Origin: Calditrichota bacterium
Lineage (GTDB): Bacteria > Zixibacteria > MSB-5A5 > GN15 > FEB-12
Direction of reading: 5' to 3'
Length of the DNA: 24,462 nucleotides
Assembly: GCA_008501655.1 (NCBI GenBank)
Contig: QQUK01000346.1
Span: forward strand, 1-24,462
Shown here piece by piece: positions 6,556 through 14,708 of the stretch. Numbering within the stretch: position 1 is the stretch's first letter; every line of letters starts with the position of its first letter. Both the position numbers and the translations under genes were made by a program. A model generated the notes under the pieces. That model was not told the DNA's origin and did not search any database. It worked only from the letters and a program-made list of their open reading frames with translations.

Positions 6556-7716
6556 ATGAGAACAGTTTGTATTGTTGGTGTTGGATTAAGCAACTGGGGT
6601 GAAGTCTGGAAAGAATCATTCCGTGACCTGCACACTTCAGCCGCATTAAAAGCGATAGAATCAGCAGGTGTTGATCATCTTGATTCGCTCTATGTAGGAT
6701 GTATGTCCGGAGGTCTTTTTGTCGGGCAGGAACATCTGGCGTCGTTGCTGACCGATTATATGGGCATGCGTGGTCTTCCGGCAACCCGGGTCGAGTCAGC
6801 CTGTGCATCGGGCGGTATGGCGATTCGGTCTGCATTTATCGAAGTTGCATCAGGCATCTCAGATATTGTGATGGCATCCGGTGTTGAAAAGATGACCGAT
6901 GTCGACGGTGATGAAGCGACATACGCTTTAGCAACCGCAGCTGACCAGGAATTCGAAGTATTCCATGGGGCGACATTTCCCGGTTTGTATGCGATGATGG
7001 CACATGCGCACATGGCAAAGTATGGCACAACACGGGATATGCTTTCCAAAGTATCCGTTAAGAATCATAACAATGGTTCGATGAATCCGGATGCTCAGTA
7101 TCCGTTCAAAGTCTCTATGGAGCAGGTAGCAAAGTCTGTTATGGTTGCCGACCCGCTGCATATTCTCGATTGCTCACCGATTACAGATGGTGCCGCTGCC
7201 GTGATAGTATGTTCGGAAGATGTAGCCAAATCACTTGGTAAACCGTATGTGAAGATTATTGGCTCAGGCATCGGTACCGATACCATACAGCTTGCTCAGC
7301 GAGAAGATATAACAACAATTAAAGCAGCTACACTGGCAGCAAATGCTGCATTCAAGATGTCTGGCAAAACGATAGATGATATTGATTTCTGCGAAGTTCA
7401 TGATTGTTTTACAATAGCTGAAATTATAATAGCAGAATCAATCGGTAAATATGCTCCGGGAGCTGCCGGTCCGGCGATTCTCAATGGAGAAACAACCCTT
7501 GAAGGTTCTTTCCCTATAAATACTTCAGGCGGACTGAAATCAAAAGGTCACCCGGTTGGTGCAACCGGAGTCGCCCAGGTAATCGAAGTCTATAAACAGT
7601 TAACAGGTCAGGCTGAAGGTGAACGGCAGTTGAAGTCTTCACCAAAAATCGGAATGACTCAGAATATGGGTGGTTCCGGCGGTTCATCAGTTGTACATAT
7701 TATGGAGGTAGCGTAA
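6556..7716 (+). CDS. Acetyl-CoA C-acetyltransferase, archaeal/SCP2-type thiolase
   Basis: 386 residues. Makes acetoacetyl-CoA from two acetyl-CoA and supplies the preceding HMG-CoA synthase. Active-site residues are C83 in VESACASGG, H282 in CEVHDCF and H332 in KGHPVGATG. The glycine-rich MGGSGGSSVVHIM end is also typical. The second catalytic cysteine of classical thiolases (CxG near the C-terminus) is absent, as in the archaeal group that works with HMG-CoA synthase. A very strong Shine-Dalgarno (GGAGGGAG, 6543-6550) overlaps the stop of the upstream gene and lies 5 nt before the ATG. The next gene starts 1 nt after this one ends, so translation of all three is probably coupled. Confidence 0.93.
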   Translation: MRTVCIVGVGLSNWGEVWKESFRDLHTSAALKAIESAGVDHLDSLYVGCMSGGLFVGQEHLASLLTDYMGMRGLPATRVESACASGGMAIRSAFIEVASGISDIVMASGVEKMTDVDGDEATYALATAADQEFEVFHGATFPGLYAMMAHAHMAKYGTTRDMLSKVSVKNHNNGSMNPDAQYPFKVSMEQVAKSVMVADPLHILDCSPITDGAAAVIVCSEDVAKSLGKPYVKIIGSGIGTDTIQLAQREDITTIKAATLAANAAFKMSGKTIDDIDFCEVHDCFTIAEIIIAESIGKYAPGAAGPAILNGETTLEGSFPINTSGGLKSKGHPVGATGVAQVIEVYKQLTGQAEGERQLKSSPKIGMTQNMGGSGGSSVVHIMEVA

Positions 7717-7717
7717 G

Positions 7718-8119
7718 ATGACGATGTTTAGTTCACGTAACTGGCGGGAGTATCCGCACCGTTATCGGCGCGAGGCTTCCAAATTCACAAAATCCGGAAA
7801 AACATATTATCCGAAACGTTTGGTAGATCCGGAAACCGGTGATACTGCTCAGGAAACAGTAGTTCTTCCTGACGAAGGTAAGATTGTAACTTTTACGGTT
7901 ATTCGAATCGCTCCCAAACAGTGGGGAGAATTGTCTCCATATGCTTTGGCGATAGTCGAGTTAACCGATGGAACAAAAGTCTTTGGTCAGTTGGCTGATT
8001 GTAATGTTGATGAAGTCAAAATCGGTATGGAAGTCCGCTTGGAATTCCGACGGGTGCAGACAGAATCACATCATGGTGTGCTTTCATACGGACATAAATT
8101 TGTCCCGAAATGGTTTTAG
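7718..8119 (+). CDS. DUF35 OB-fold scaffold protein lacking zinc-ribbon cysteines
   Basis: 133 residues, normal for DUF35. In archaea this protein bridges thiolase and HMG-CoA synthase through an N-terminal zinc ribbon plus OB-fold. The N-terminal helix (NWREYPHRYRREASK) and the OB-fold (GKIVTFTVIRIAPKQW ... LEFRRV) are evident. The ribbon backbone is also evident: SGKTYYPKRLVDPETG keeps the spacing and the conserved YxP-R and P-x-x-G residues. Every expected cysteine is replaced: F23, S26, D37 and T40 occupy the C-x2-C-x10-C-x2-C positions. It therefore probably cannot bind zinc there, yet operon position and spacing argue that it still serves the complex. ATG at 7718 with GGAGG 9 nt upstream; the terminator lies 24 nt after the stop. 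Confidence 0.85.
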   Translation: MTMFSSRNWREYPHRYRREASKFTKSGKTYYPKRLVDPETGDTAQETVVLPDEGKIVTFTVIRIAPKQWGELSPYALAIVELTDGTKVFGQLADCNVDEVKIGMEVRLEFRRVQTESHHGVLSYGHKFVPKWF

Positions 8120-8143
8120 TTTAAGAGACTAATAATATATTTT

Positions 8144-8176
8144 AAAGGCAGAATTTCTACAGATTCTGCCTTTTTT
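8144..8176 (+). terminator. Rho-independent terminator of the HMG-CoA synthase operon
   Basis: GGCAGAAT (8147-8154) pairs with ATTCTGCC (8163-8170) across an eight-base loop, followed by six T. AAA before the stem pairs with the first T residues. It ends the three-gene operon and insulates the secreted-protein gene that follows. Confidence 0.92.
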
Positions 8177-8227
8177 GTTGATTAGATTTTTAATAAGAAA
8201 TATGTTGAAAGCAACTGAGGAGGTGAG

Positions 8228-10597
8228 ATGAAAAATATTATAAAGACTCTTTTAGTCTTAAGCTTAATCATAATTTCATGTTTTAAATCTATAGATGCCC
8301 ATCCTGATGATATTTACTGGGATAAAGGTTTTGATACTCCGATCCTTGCCGGGCATTTTTTTGAACTTCAGGATGTAATCTCCTACGACGGAAACATTAT
8401 CTATGGAGGAAGATTTAATGATCATTACCCGATGAGAAACTTCCAAAATGTGGTTAGTTGGGATGGATATGCTTTCGAAGACTATGGTGACGGTATCTAT
8501 CTTTGGGTAAAATCAATGGAATTGTATCAAAACGACTTAATTATTGGAGGAAGAAATAAACGGATCATAAAATGGGATGGAGTAAGTAGCGAGGTGGTAG
8601 ATTCCTTATTGGTTCAAGTTGTTAATGATATGGCAGTATGGAATGATACATTGTACGGTGTCGGAAAAGTATATATAGATGATACTACTATTGTAAATGG
8701 TGTAGTGAGTTATGATGGAGATGCTATAGTTGTTCTGGAGTATGTTTTTGATGATGTGATTCACAATGTTGCTGTTTATGAGGATAAATTACTTATCGGA
8801 GGAGAATTTACTACTATTGACAGTCTGAGTTATAACAAGCTTGCAATTTATGATGGTCAATATTGGAGTAATTTTCCTGATTCAGTAACACACAACGTTC
8901 ATCACTTGATTGTAACCGATTCCAATTTGTATGCCGCTGATTCATTAGGTTATGTCTCAGTTTGGGATTCTCTGACTGGTTGGCAATTGCTAACTACTCT
9001 AGATTCAGCAATCTATGATATGGTTCTTTATGACAATAAAATAATTATCAGTACCTTTCATTCCCAAGTTGATGGTAATGGTTCCTGTATAAAATATTGG
9101 GATGGCTTTTCCTGGATTGATATGGGACCAAATCTTTATGGATATAAAAATGTATTTCATGTAGATAATGATTCTTTATATGTGATGCCGTATGTAAAGT
9201 TTGATGGGGATGATTATCCAAAAGCTGTTATTCAATGGAAAAATAACAACTGGGAAGTTGTCAATGGAAATGGACTGCGGGATTATAGTTATTTGAGTTG
9301 TGTTCATCAGAACAAATTAATTGTAGCAGGGGAATTCGATTATGCTGGTGGTAAAGAGGCTAATAAAATTGCTATGTTTGATGGGGAAGAGTGGACAAGT
9401 TTTGGAGAAAATAACATTTTGAATATGCCCTCGCTTTATAGTTATGGTGATTCGTTATTGCTCGGAGGTTGGTTTGATAAGATTGGCGGGGTTCAGAGTA
9501 ATTCTGCTGTTTTGTGGGATGGAAGTAATGTACATGCTATCGGTTTCGATTCTGTTTGTCAGGTAGTGACATTGTATAAATATAAAGATACACTGTTTGC
9601 ATCCGGCAGATTGACTGTTGCAGGATACGAACCTAACAGTATCAGATTAGCAAAGAGAGTTAATGATATCTGGATACCTTGTGATGAACAGCCGAATGGT
9701 GCGATTGGTGAATATATTGAATATAAAGGTAATCTGATTGTTGCTGGTGACTTTGATTCCATTGGTACAACTGAAGCAATAAATATCGCTTTATGGAACG
9801 GGATATCTTGGGAAGCAATTACTTCATCGGTTGAACTTACTTATGACGATCCGGAGATATTTCGGTTATACAATTTTCATGATACTTTATATACTGTAGG
9901 TCGATTTCATACAATAAACGGTGTTCGGGCTGAAGGGGTCGCAAGATGGGATGGGAGCAATTGGTCTTCGATAAACAACGGTAATATAGTTAATCCCGAT
10001 AGTTTTACGATAAGTGACATAGCTCTCTACGGTGAAGAGATCATAATCACGGGTCATTTTAATACAATTGGTGGAGTGGAAGCAAAAAATATTGCGTCCT
10101 GGGATGGAGAAACGTTTTCCCCTTTAGGTTCAGGGATATCCCGTGATACTGTTCAAAATCCATGGAGCCTTTCGTTGGACCTAGTCTCCAAACTACAAAT
10201 CATTGATCAGGATTTATATGTTGTTGGAGATTTTCTGAATGCAGGGGATAAGTTCTCCTGTAATATTGCTCGATGGACAAAAGGATTTTCTACGGAGATA
10301 CAAGATTCCATATCAACTGAATTAATGTTACCCGAAAAGATACAGCTTTATCAAAACTATCCCAACCCGTTTAATCCTGAGACCGAAATTTCATATTCAT
10401 TAAATTCAAAAAGTGAAGTTACGCTAGTCGTATATAATATTTTAGGACAAAAAGTACAGACTTTAGTCGATCGAACTCAACCAGCCGGGAATTATAGTAT
10501 TCAATGGAATGGAAAAGGGTGTGCGAGTGGTGTTTACTTTTATCAGTTAACGGTTGATGATTTTGTTGATGAAAAGAAGATGATATTATTAAAGTAA
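8228..10597 (+). CDS. Secreted repeat (propeller-like) protein with type IX sorting tail
   Basis: 789 residues. An N-terminal signal peptide (about residues 1-25, MKNIIKTLLVLSLIIISCFKSIDA) is followed by about ten repeats. The repeat core reads L-hydrophobic-GG-x-F-x-x-I-x-G-V-x-x-x-x-I-A-x-W-D-G-x-x-W, for example GGVEAKNIASWDG, and is probably a beta-propeller or similar beta scaffold. The last 80 residues begin YQNYPNPFNPETEISYSL and end GVYFYQLTVDDFVDEKKMILLK, the FlgD-like type A sorting domain of type IX secretion cargo in FCB bacteria. The protein should thus reach the cell surface or medium; its ligand is unknown. IISC within the signal peptide resembles a lipobox, so lipidation is an alternative. 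The Shine-Dalgarno GAGGAGGTGA is very strong. Base composition is more AT-rich than the operon before it. Confidence 0.88.
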   Translation: MKNIIKTLLVLSLIIISCFKSIDAHPDDIYWDKGFDTPILAGHFFELQDVISYDGNIIYGGRFNDHYPMRNFQNVVSWDGYAFEDYGDGIYLWVKSMELYQNDLIIGGRNKRIIKWDGVSSEVVDSLLVQVVNDMAVWNDTLYGVGKVYIDDTTIVNGVVSYDGDAIVVLEYVFDDVIHNVAVYEDKLLIGGEFTTIDSLSYNKLAIYDGQYWSNFPDSVTHNVHHLIVTDSNLYAADSLGYVSVWDSLTGWQLLTTLDSAIYDMVLYDNKIIISTFHSQVDGNGSCIKYWDGFSWIDMGPNLYGYKNVFHVDNDSLYVMPYVKFDGDDYPKAVIQWKNNNWEVVNGNGLRDYSYLSCVHQNKLIVAGEFDYAGGKEANKIAMFDGEEWTSFGENNILNMPSLYSYGDSLLLGGWFDKIGGVQSNSAVLWDGSNVHAIGFDSVCQVVTLYKYKDTLFASGRLTVAGYEPNSIRLAKRVNDIWIPCDEQPNGAIGEYIEYKGNLIVAGDFDSIGTTEAINIALWNGISWEAITSSVELTYDDPEIFRLYNFHDTLYTVGRFHTINGVRAEGVARWDGSNWSSINNGNIVNPDSFTISDIALYGEEIIITGHFNTIGGVEAKNIASWDGETFSPLGSGISRDTVQNPWSLSLDLVSKLQIIDQDLYVVGDFLNAGDKFSCNIARWTKGFSTEIQDSISTELMLPEKIQLYQNYPNPFNPETEISYSLNSKSEVTLVVYNILGQKVQTLVDRTQPAGNYSIQWNGKGCASGVYFYQLTVDDFVDEKKMILLK

Positions 10598-10657
10598 GAA
10601 ATTTATACTATCTTTAAGACTATGAGTGTTGACTGATAACATGGTGGTTGAGATCGT

Positions 10658-10696
10658 TGTGTCTGCTTGACACATACTTAACATATGAGTTAAGTA
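10658..10696. repeat. Two adjacent small hairpins after the type IX cargo gene
   Basis: TGTGTC/GACACA (10658-10663 and 10669-10674, loop of 5), immediately followed by TACTTAAC/GTTAAGTA (10675-10682 and 10689-10696, loop of 6). No T-run follows, so terminator function is uncertain. Confidence 0.45.
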
Positions 10697-10759
10697 CATA
10701 GAATCCATAAAAACAGCTTACCTGATATAGTGGAGTTTGTATGATAAAAATTGTTCACA

Positions 10760-10918
10760 ATGTTCTTTCCAGTTATCAGCTTGTTATTAGTTTTTGGCTG
10801 CAGTAAAACATCACCGTCAGAATCAACACCACAATCAACTGACCGTTCGATACAACTATTAGCTCTTTTACACAAAATCAATTTCATGATTTTTTTTGAA
10901 AAATACAAATGCCCATGA
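10760..10918 (+). pseudogene. Truncated lipoprotein remnant
   Basis: A 52-residue frame beginning MFFPVISLLLVFGCSKTSPS: a lipoprotein signal peptide with lipobox VFGC and the usual Ser/Pro/Thr-rich linker (SPSESTPQSTDRS). After about 30 residues it loses lipoprotein character and runs antisense into the 3' end of the convergent membrane-protein gene (stop codon at 10868-10870). An upstream ATG at 10741 (M-I-K-I-V-H) is in another frame, as if one or two bases were lost or gained between them. It looks like the leftover start of a lipoprotein gene cut by the arrival of the regulator and membrane-protein pair. A very small functional lipoprotein remains possible. Confidence 0.4.
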
Positions 10919-11473
10919 TATAAAGGCAATCGGAATTATAAAGATATTCATAAATGAGAAGATAACCGATAACTCAAAGAGACCCATAATCAATATTACT
11001 ATTGCGAACACTTTAATTTCTGTTGAAAAGATCTTTGATTCCTTTAGTAAAAATACAGCAAAAAGAACATCTAATACACCAAATATAAAAATACCGATTC
11101 CCCAGAACAGTAAAAGAAATAATGGAGGACCTATGTCAGTTGGAGAAAATATCGGAAACATAATCAGTTCTATTAAAAATGAGCCACCAAAGAATATTAT
11201 AAACAACCAAATTATTAAATTAATAATTGTGTTAAGCTTTTTGTAGGAGTAATACTCATATAGGAGGTTTTTAAATTTACTGTACACATAAATAGAAAAA
11301 AGGGCATACACGATATATATAAAGTCAGCTAACCCGATACCAACAGGAAAATCACTATAGCCAAGTAATTCCGCTGTGGCACCAGACATGATATCAAGTA
11401 TCATTGCTAAGGGAAACAGCAGCCCACTGATAATTGCTAACCATCCTGCCGTATTATATTTTTCATTGTTCAT
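10868..11473 (-). CDS. Multi-pass membrane protein paired with XRE regulator
   Basis: 201 residues with about five to six hydrophobic segments (for example WLAIISGLLFPLAMILDIM, LIIWLFIIFFGGSFLIELIM and LFWGIGIFIFGVLDVLFAVF) and a basic C-terminus. The arrangement, a membrane protein directly downstream of a YozG-like XRE regulator, is typical of DUF2975-type pairs, but I cannot confirm the family by eye. The start ATG at 11473 has AGGAG (11481-11485) 7 nt upstream. The regulator's stop is 19 nt before this start, so they form a two-gene operon under the regulator's own promoter. Function is unknown; regulation of the membrane protein by its partner is inference. Confidence 0.8.
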   Translation of the reverse strand: MNNEKYNTAGWLAIISGLLFPLAMILDIMSGATAELLGYSDFPVGIGLADFIYIVYALFSIYVYSKFKNLLYEYYSYKKLNTIINLIIWLFIIFFGGSFLIELIMFPIFSPTDIGPPLFLLLFWGIGIFIFGVLDVLFAVFLLKESKIFSTEIKVFAIVILIMGLFELSVIFSFMNIFIIPIAFISWAFVFFKKNHEIDFV

Positions 11474-11492
11474 AATATTTCTCCTACGTTTT

Positions 11493-11693
11493 TTATTCTA
11501 TCTCTATAATGTCACCAGGTGAACAATCCAGAACTTTGCAGATTGCTTCGAGTGTCGAAAAGCGGATGCCTTTGACTTTGCCTGTTTTAAGCAAAGAGAG
11601 GTTAGTCATCGAGATTCCAACTGCATGAGAAAGCTCTGTGAGTGACATTTTCTTTTTTACTAAAATTATATCTAAGTTTATAATAATTGGCAT
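11493..11693 (-). CDS. Small XRE-family transcriptional regulator (YozG-like)
   Basis: 66 residues, essentially one Cro/C1-type helix-turn-helix: VKKKMSLTELSHAVGISMTNLSLLKTGKVKGIRFSTLEAICKVLDCSPGDIIEIE. The LTELSHAVGIS helix-turn and the LEAICKVLDCSPGDII close match the YozG/HTH_26 group, usually found next to a multi-pass membrane protein, as here. There is no Shine-Dalgarno before the ATG. Instead an operator-like palindrome begins 4 bp upstream of the start, the first of three phased 21 bp apart (11697-11753). Autoregulation is therefore likely, and the transcript may be leaderless or very short-leadered. Confidence 0.85.
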   Translation of the reverse strand: MPIIINLDIILVKKKMSLTELSHAVGISMTNLSLLKTGKVKGIRFSTLEAICKVLDCSPGDIIEIE

Positions 11694-11696
11694 ATT

Positions 11697-11753
11697 TTAT
11701 GTACGACATATATAGTTTTATGTTTCACATAAATTATATTATGTAAAATAAAA
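11697..11753. promoter_or_regulatory. Three phased operator-like repeats TTATGT-n3-ACATAA
   Basis: The TTATGT half-site starts at 11697, 11718 and 11739, exactly 21 bp apart. Site 2 (11718-11732) is a perfect palindrome, TTATGT-TTC-ACATAA. Site 1 (11697-11711) has one mismatch at its outer base, and site 3 keeps only the left half well. Spacing of two helical turns would put bound dimers on one face of the DNA. They lie directly upstream of the XRE gene and are probably its operators. Confidence 0.65.
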
Positions 11754-11902
11754 TTAGTATAATAGTGATTTAGGATGTTATGTCGTTGTTATTCAAGGGG
11801 AAAGGTGAAAAAAGAAGCAATTCTCTGAATGACCTGTCCTACAATTGAATTTGATATTTTTGCAAGGATATCTAAGGCTGTTCCGTTTGATAAATATTCA
11901 AA

Positions 11903-12490
11903 TTAGATATGTTCAGCAATTTTATTGGCTACATCTTTTGGTTTTATGTTTTCGCCTGATAAATGGATTTCACCTACTAACTGCTTCTTGTTGTTTAGGA
12001 AATATATTTTAACGTAATGAATTTTAATTTTTGAATCAATGATTCCAACAGGAGCCTCTTTATCTATGAGAACCGTTGGTTCTATTAGTACATCAGGTTT
12101 TCCTTGCCCATCTTTTTGGGCATATTCTTTAATATTATATTTAGTATTTGGAAATTTCAACTCATTTGTCGGATATATGTCCAGTATTATACGACCATCA
12201 TAAATTCCATTATTACTAAAGTGAATATTCTTTTTAGTACTCAGTTTACTTTTGGTTGTATTGACAAATTGGAAGAAGAAATCATTAGATATACTTAGTG
12301 TATTAATATCTGGTAAAATTTTATTATATATATTTTCGGGTATAGATACAGGTATAAAATCTAAGTCCCATAATATGATTTCCTTTACATCTTTACCAAT
12401 TACTAATTTTGTGGTTTTTATACTCGAACAATTTGAAATGCCAAGTAAAATACCAACAATAATAATAATTCTTAATAAAGTACTTTTCAT
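11903..12490 (-). CDS. Lipoprotein of unknown function
   Basis: 195 residues that I do not recognise. MKSTLLRIIIIVGILLGISNCSS is a lipoprotein signal peptide with lipobox ISNC, so the mature protein should be anchored through Cys21. The remainder is AT-rich in coding, rich in Lys, Asn and Ile, and ends KPKDVANKIAEHI. The ATG at 12490 follows an A/G-rich stretch (GAAAAGAAAAG), a weak Shine-Dalgarno. It is 37 nt downstream of the phosphate acetyltransferase gene on the same strand and might share its transcript, but its composition suggests a separate origin. Confidence 0.75.
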   Translation of the reverse strand: MKSTLLRIIIIVGILLGISNCSSIKTTKLVIGKDVKEIILWDLDFIPVSIPENIYNKILPDINTLSISNDFFFQFVNTTKSKLSTKKNIHFSNNGIYDGRIILDIYPTNELKFPNTKYNIKEYAQKDGQGKPDVLIEPTVLIDKEAPVGIIDSKIKIHYVKIYFLNNKKQLVGEIHLSGENIKPKDVANKIAEHI

Positions 12491-12527
12491 TAAACTTTTC
12501 TTTTCAATACCTATAAATATATCTAGA

Positions 12528-13520
12528 CTATTCTTTTAATAGCAAAGCTATCGCTGAAACATCGACAATATCCTGCACCGAACAACCACGGGAAAGGTCG
12601 TTTGCCGGCTTGGCAAGACCTTGAATAATCGGTCCGGTTGCTGTCGCATTGGCAAGTCGCTGGGTCAGTTTATAGCCGATATTACCGGCATCAAGGTCAG
12701 GGAAAATAAGGATATTGGCATCACCCGCAATTTCCGAACCGGGAGCTTTTTTGGCACCGATTTCAGGAACGATGGCAGCATCAAGCTGAAATTCACCGTC
12801 TGCTTTGATATCCGGATACTCTTTTTTAAACATCTCAACTGCTTGCTGGACTTTGGTAACATCTGAATGTTTTGCAGAACCTTTGGTTGAGAATGAGAGA
12901 AATGCAATTTTCGGTTCTATTCCCAATAATGCTTCAGCAGTTTCAGCTGTCGATTTTGCAATGGAAACAAGCTGCTCTGCAGTCGGGTTTGGCATGACAG
13001 CACAGTCAGCATAAAAGAATATCTTGTTCAGTTCTTCCCGATATTTAGGAATAGTCATCATAAAGCAGGATGAAACCGTTTTAATACCGGCTTTAAGTCC
13101 GAGGACCTGAATAGCAGCACGCATGACATCCCCGGTAGTGTTTAAAGCACCAGCAACTGATGCATCAGCTTTGTCATTTTTAACAAGCATTGCTCCAAAG
13201 AACAATGGGTTTAGCACGGTGTTGCGGGCTTCTTCATCTGAAATGTTTTTATGTTTCCGGAGTTCTTTGAAATCATCAATGTATCCATTTAAATCTGAGG
13301 AATGAAGAGGATTGATGATCTCAACTTTGTTAAGCATCAGACCAAATTCATCAGCCATCGGTTTCATTTTGTCAGCATCTCCGACAAAAGTAACTTTGGC
13401 GATATCATCGGAAACCAATTTTTTGGCAGCCTGAATCATACGAGGATCGGTACTTTCCGGAAGAACAACCCGTCGTTTAAGAGTTTTAGCTTTATCTTTT
13501 ATTTTTGTTAAAACGTTCAT
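12528..13520 (-). CDS. pta: Phosphate acetyltransferase
   Basis: 330 residues, the short form comprising only the PTA_PTB catalytic domain. Interconverts acetyl-CoA plus phosphate with acetyl phosphate plus CoA. Visible blocks are RVVLPESTDPRMIQAA near the N-terminus, NPTAEQLVSIA, the FLSFSTKGSAKHSD segment, GEFQLDAAIVPEIGAKKAPGS, NILIFPDLDAGNIGYKLTQRL and GPIIQGLAKPANDLSRGCS. The ATG at 13520 is supported by GGAG (13530-13527) 6 nt upstream. It follows prfB on the same strand after a 68-nt gap. No acetate kinase gene is visible nearby, so its partner must be elsewhere. Confidence 0.95.
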   Translation of the reverse strand: MNVLTKIKDKAKTLKRRVVLPESTDPRMIQAAKKLVSDDIAKVTFVGDADKMKPMADEFGLMLNKVEIINPLHSSDLNGYIDDFKELRKHKNISDEEARNTVLNPLFFGAMLVKNDKADASVAGALNTTGDVMRAAIQVLGLKAGIKTVSSCFMMTIPKYREELNKIFFYADCAVMPNPTAEQLVSIAKSTAETAEALLGIEPKIAFLSFSTKGSAKHSDVTKVQQAVEMFKKEYPDIKADGEFQLDAAIVPEIGAKKAPGSEIAGDANILIFPDLDAGNIGYKLTQRLANATATGPIIQGLAKPANDLSRGCSVQDIVDVSAIALLLKE

Positions 13521-13588
13521 TGTATCTCCAATATGTTAAATCATATTATGTATATAATAGTCTATTAATTATTCGGCACAAACGGTTT

Positions 13589-14708
13589 TTACATTACCTC
13601 ATGGTCGTGAAGTTCCGGGTCACTTAAATAGGCTTCGATAAACTGATCTATATCACCATCCATGACAGCCTGTACGTTCGAAGTCTGTGTGTCGGTTCTG
13701 TGGTCTTTAACCATGTTGTAGGGATGGAAAACATATGACCGGATTTGTGAACCCCATTCTATTTTCTTTTTGGACTGTTCGAATTTATCCATTTTTTTAG
13801 CTTCTTCTTCTTTATGTAACTGATATAGTCTTGATTTTAAAACCGTCATCGCAGCATCTTTATTTTTATGTTGAGAACGCTGTGATTGGCAGGAAACAAC
13901 GATATTGGTGGGGATATGGGTGATTCTAATAGCGGATGAAGTTTTATTTACATGCTGTCCGCCGGCACCTGAGGCGCGGAATGTATCGATACGGATATCC
14001 TCATCTTTGATTTCAATTTCAACATTATCTTCAACAATCGGGTAGATATGGATAGAAGCAAAAGATGTATGCCGTTTAGCATTGGCGTCAAAAGGGGAGA
14101 TTCGAACTAAACGATGGACCCCGGATTCAGCTTTGAGAAATCCGTAAGCGTAATCTCCTTTTATTTCAATTGCTGCGGATTTAAGACCGGCTTCATCACC
14201 TGGTTGGTAGTCGATAAGTTCAGAACTGAACTCCTTTCGTTCGACCCAGCGATTGTACATGCGGAAAAGCATATCAGCCCAATCCTGTGATTCAGTGCCG
14301 CCAGCTCCCGGATGGAAGGTAATCAGAGCATCACGATGGTCATCAGGACCGGAGAGAAGGGAATTAAACTCGTATTTGTCGATCTCTTTAACAAGTTGTT
14401 CAAATGCTGTAATGAGTTCCTGAGCCTCTGATGTATCAGCTTCGGTAAGCTCAGAAAGTTCATCAATTGCGGTGAGGTCGGATGCGAGTTTGTCGTATCC
14501 TTCTACCCATTTTTTATGTATTGTGATTTCTTTAAGAATTGCCTGGGCTTTTTGATTGTCATCCCAGAAACCAGGTTCGGTCGTATGTTTTTCGAGTTCG
14601 GAGATTTTATCTTTGCGACCGTCTAAGTCAAAGATACCTCGCTAATTTTTCGAGTTTCTCTTTGAATTCTGGCAGGGTGGTTTTAAGCTCATTAAATGTC
14701 ATTTTCAT
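13589..14708 (-). CDS. prfB: Peptide chain release factor 2 (programmed +1 frameshift)
   Basis: Release factor 2, which reads UGA and UAA stops. The SPF recognition tripeptide (VRISPFDANAKRHTS) and the GGQ catalytic motif (SGAGGQHVNKT) are both present, as is FHPGAGGTESQDWADML. The gene is read in two frames: 26 codons from 14708, then AGG-TAT-CTT-TGA-C, where ribosomes slip +1 at CTT (14633-14631), skip T14630 and continue GAC-TTA-GAC to the stop at 13589. I checked that the second frame is open throughout. The product is about 370-372 residues, normal for RF2. The second ATG (14702) is the better start, since AAAGGA (14717-14712) is then 9 nt upstream; 14708 would leave only 3 nt. Transcribed divergently from the hydrolase gene at 14846. 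Confidence 0.95.
14628..14642 (-). promoter_or_regulatory. prfB: prfB programmed +1 frameshift site
   Basis: On the minus strand: GCG-AGG-TAT-CTT-TGA-C. CTT is the slip codon and TGA the autoregulatory stop that RF2 itself recognises. Compared with the E. coli site, the upstream Shine-Dalgarno-like AGGGGG is reduced to GCGAGG, which might lower shifting efficiency. Confidence 0.95.

Noticed and set aside
10690..10929. Minus-strand frame of 79 codons at the 3' side of the membrane-protein gene
   Set aside because: No recognisable features, and it overlaps the end of a better-supported gene on the same strand in another frame.
13589..14272. Release factor gene beginning at the internal ATG 14272
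   Set aside because: The conserved RF2 N-terminal domain continues upstream in frame to the programmed frameshift; the internal ATG lies inside the SQDWADML motif.
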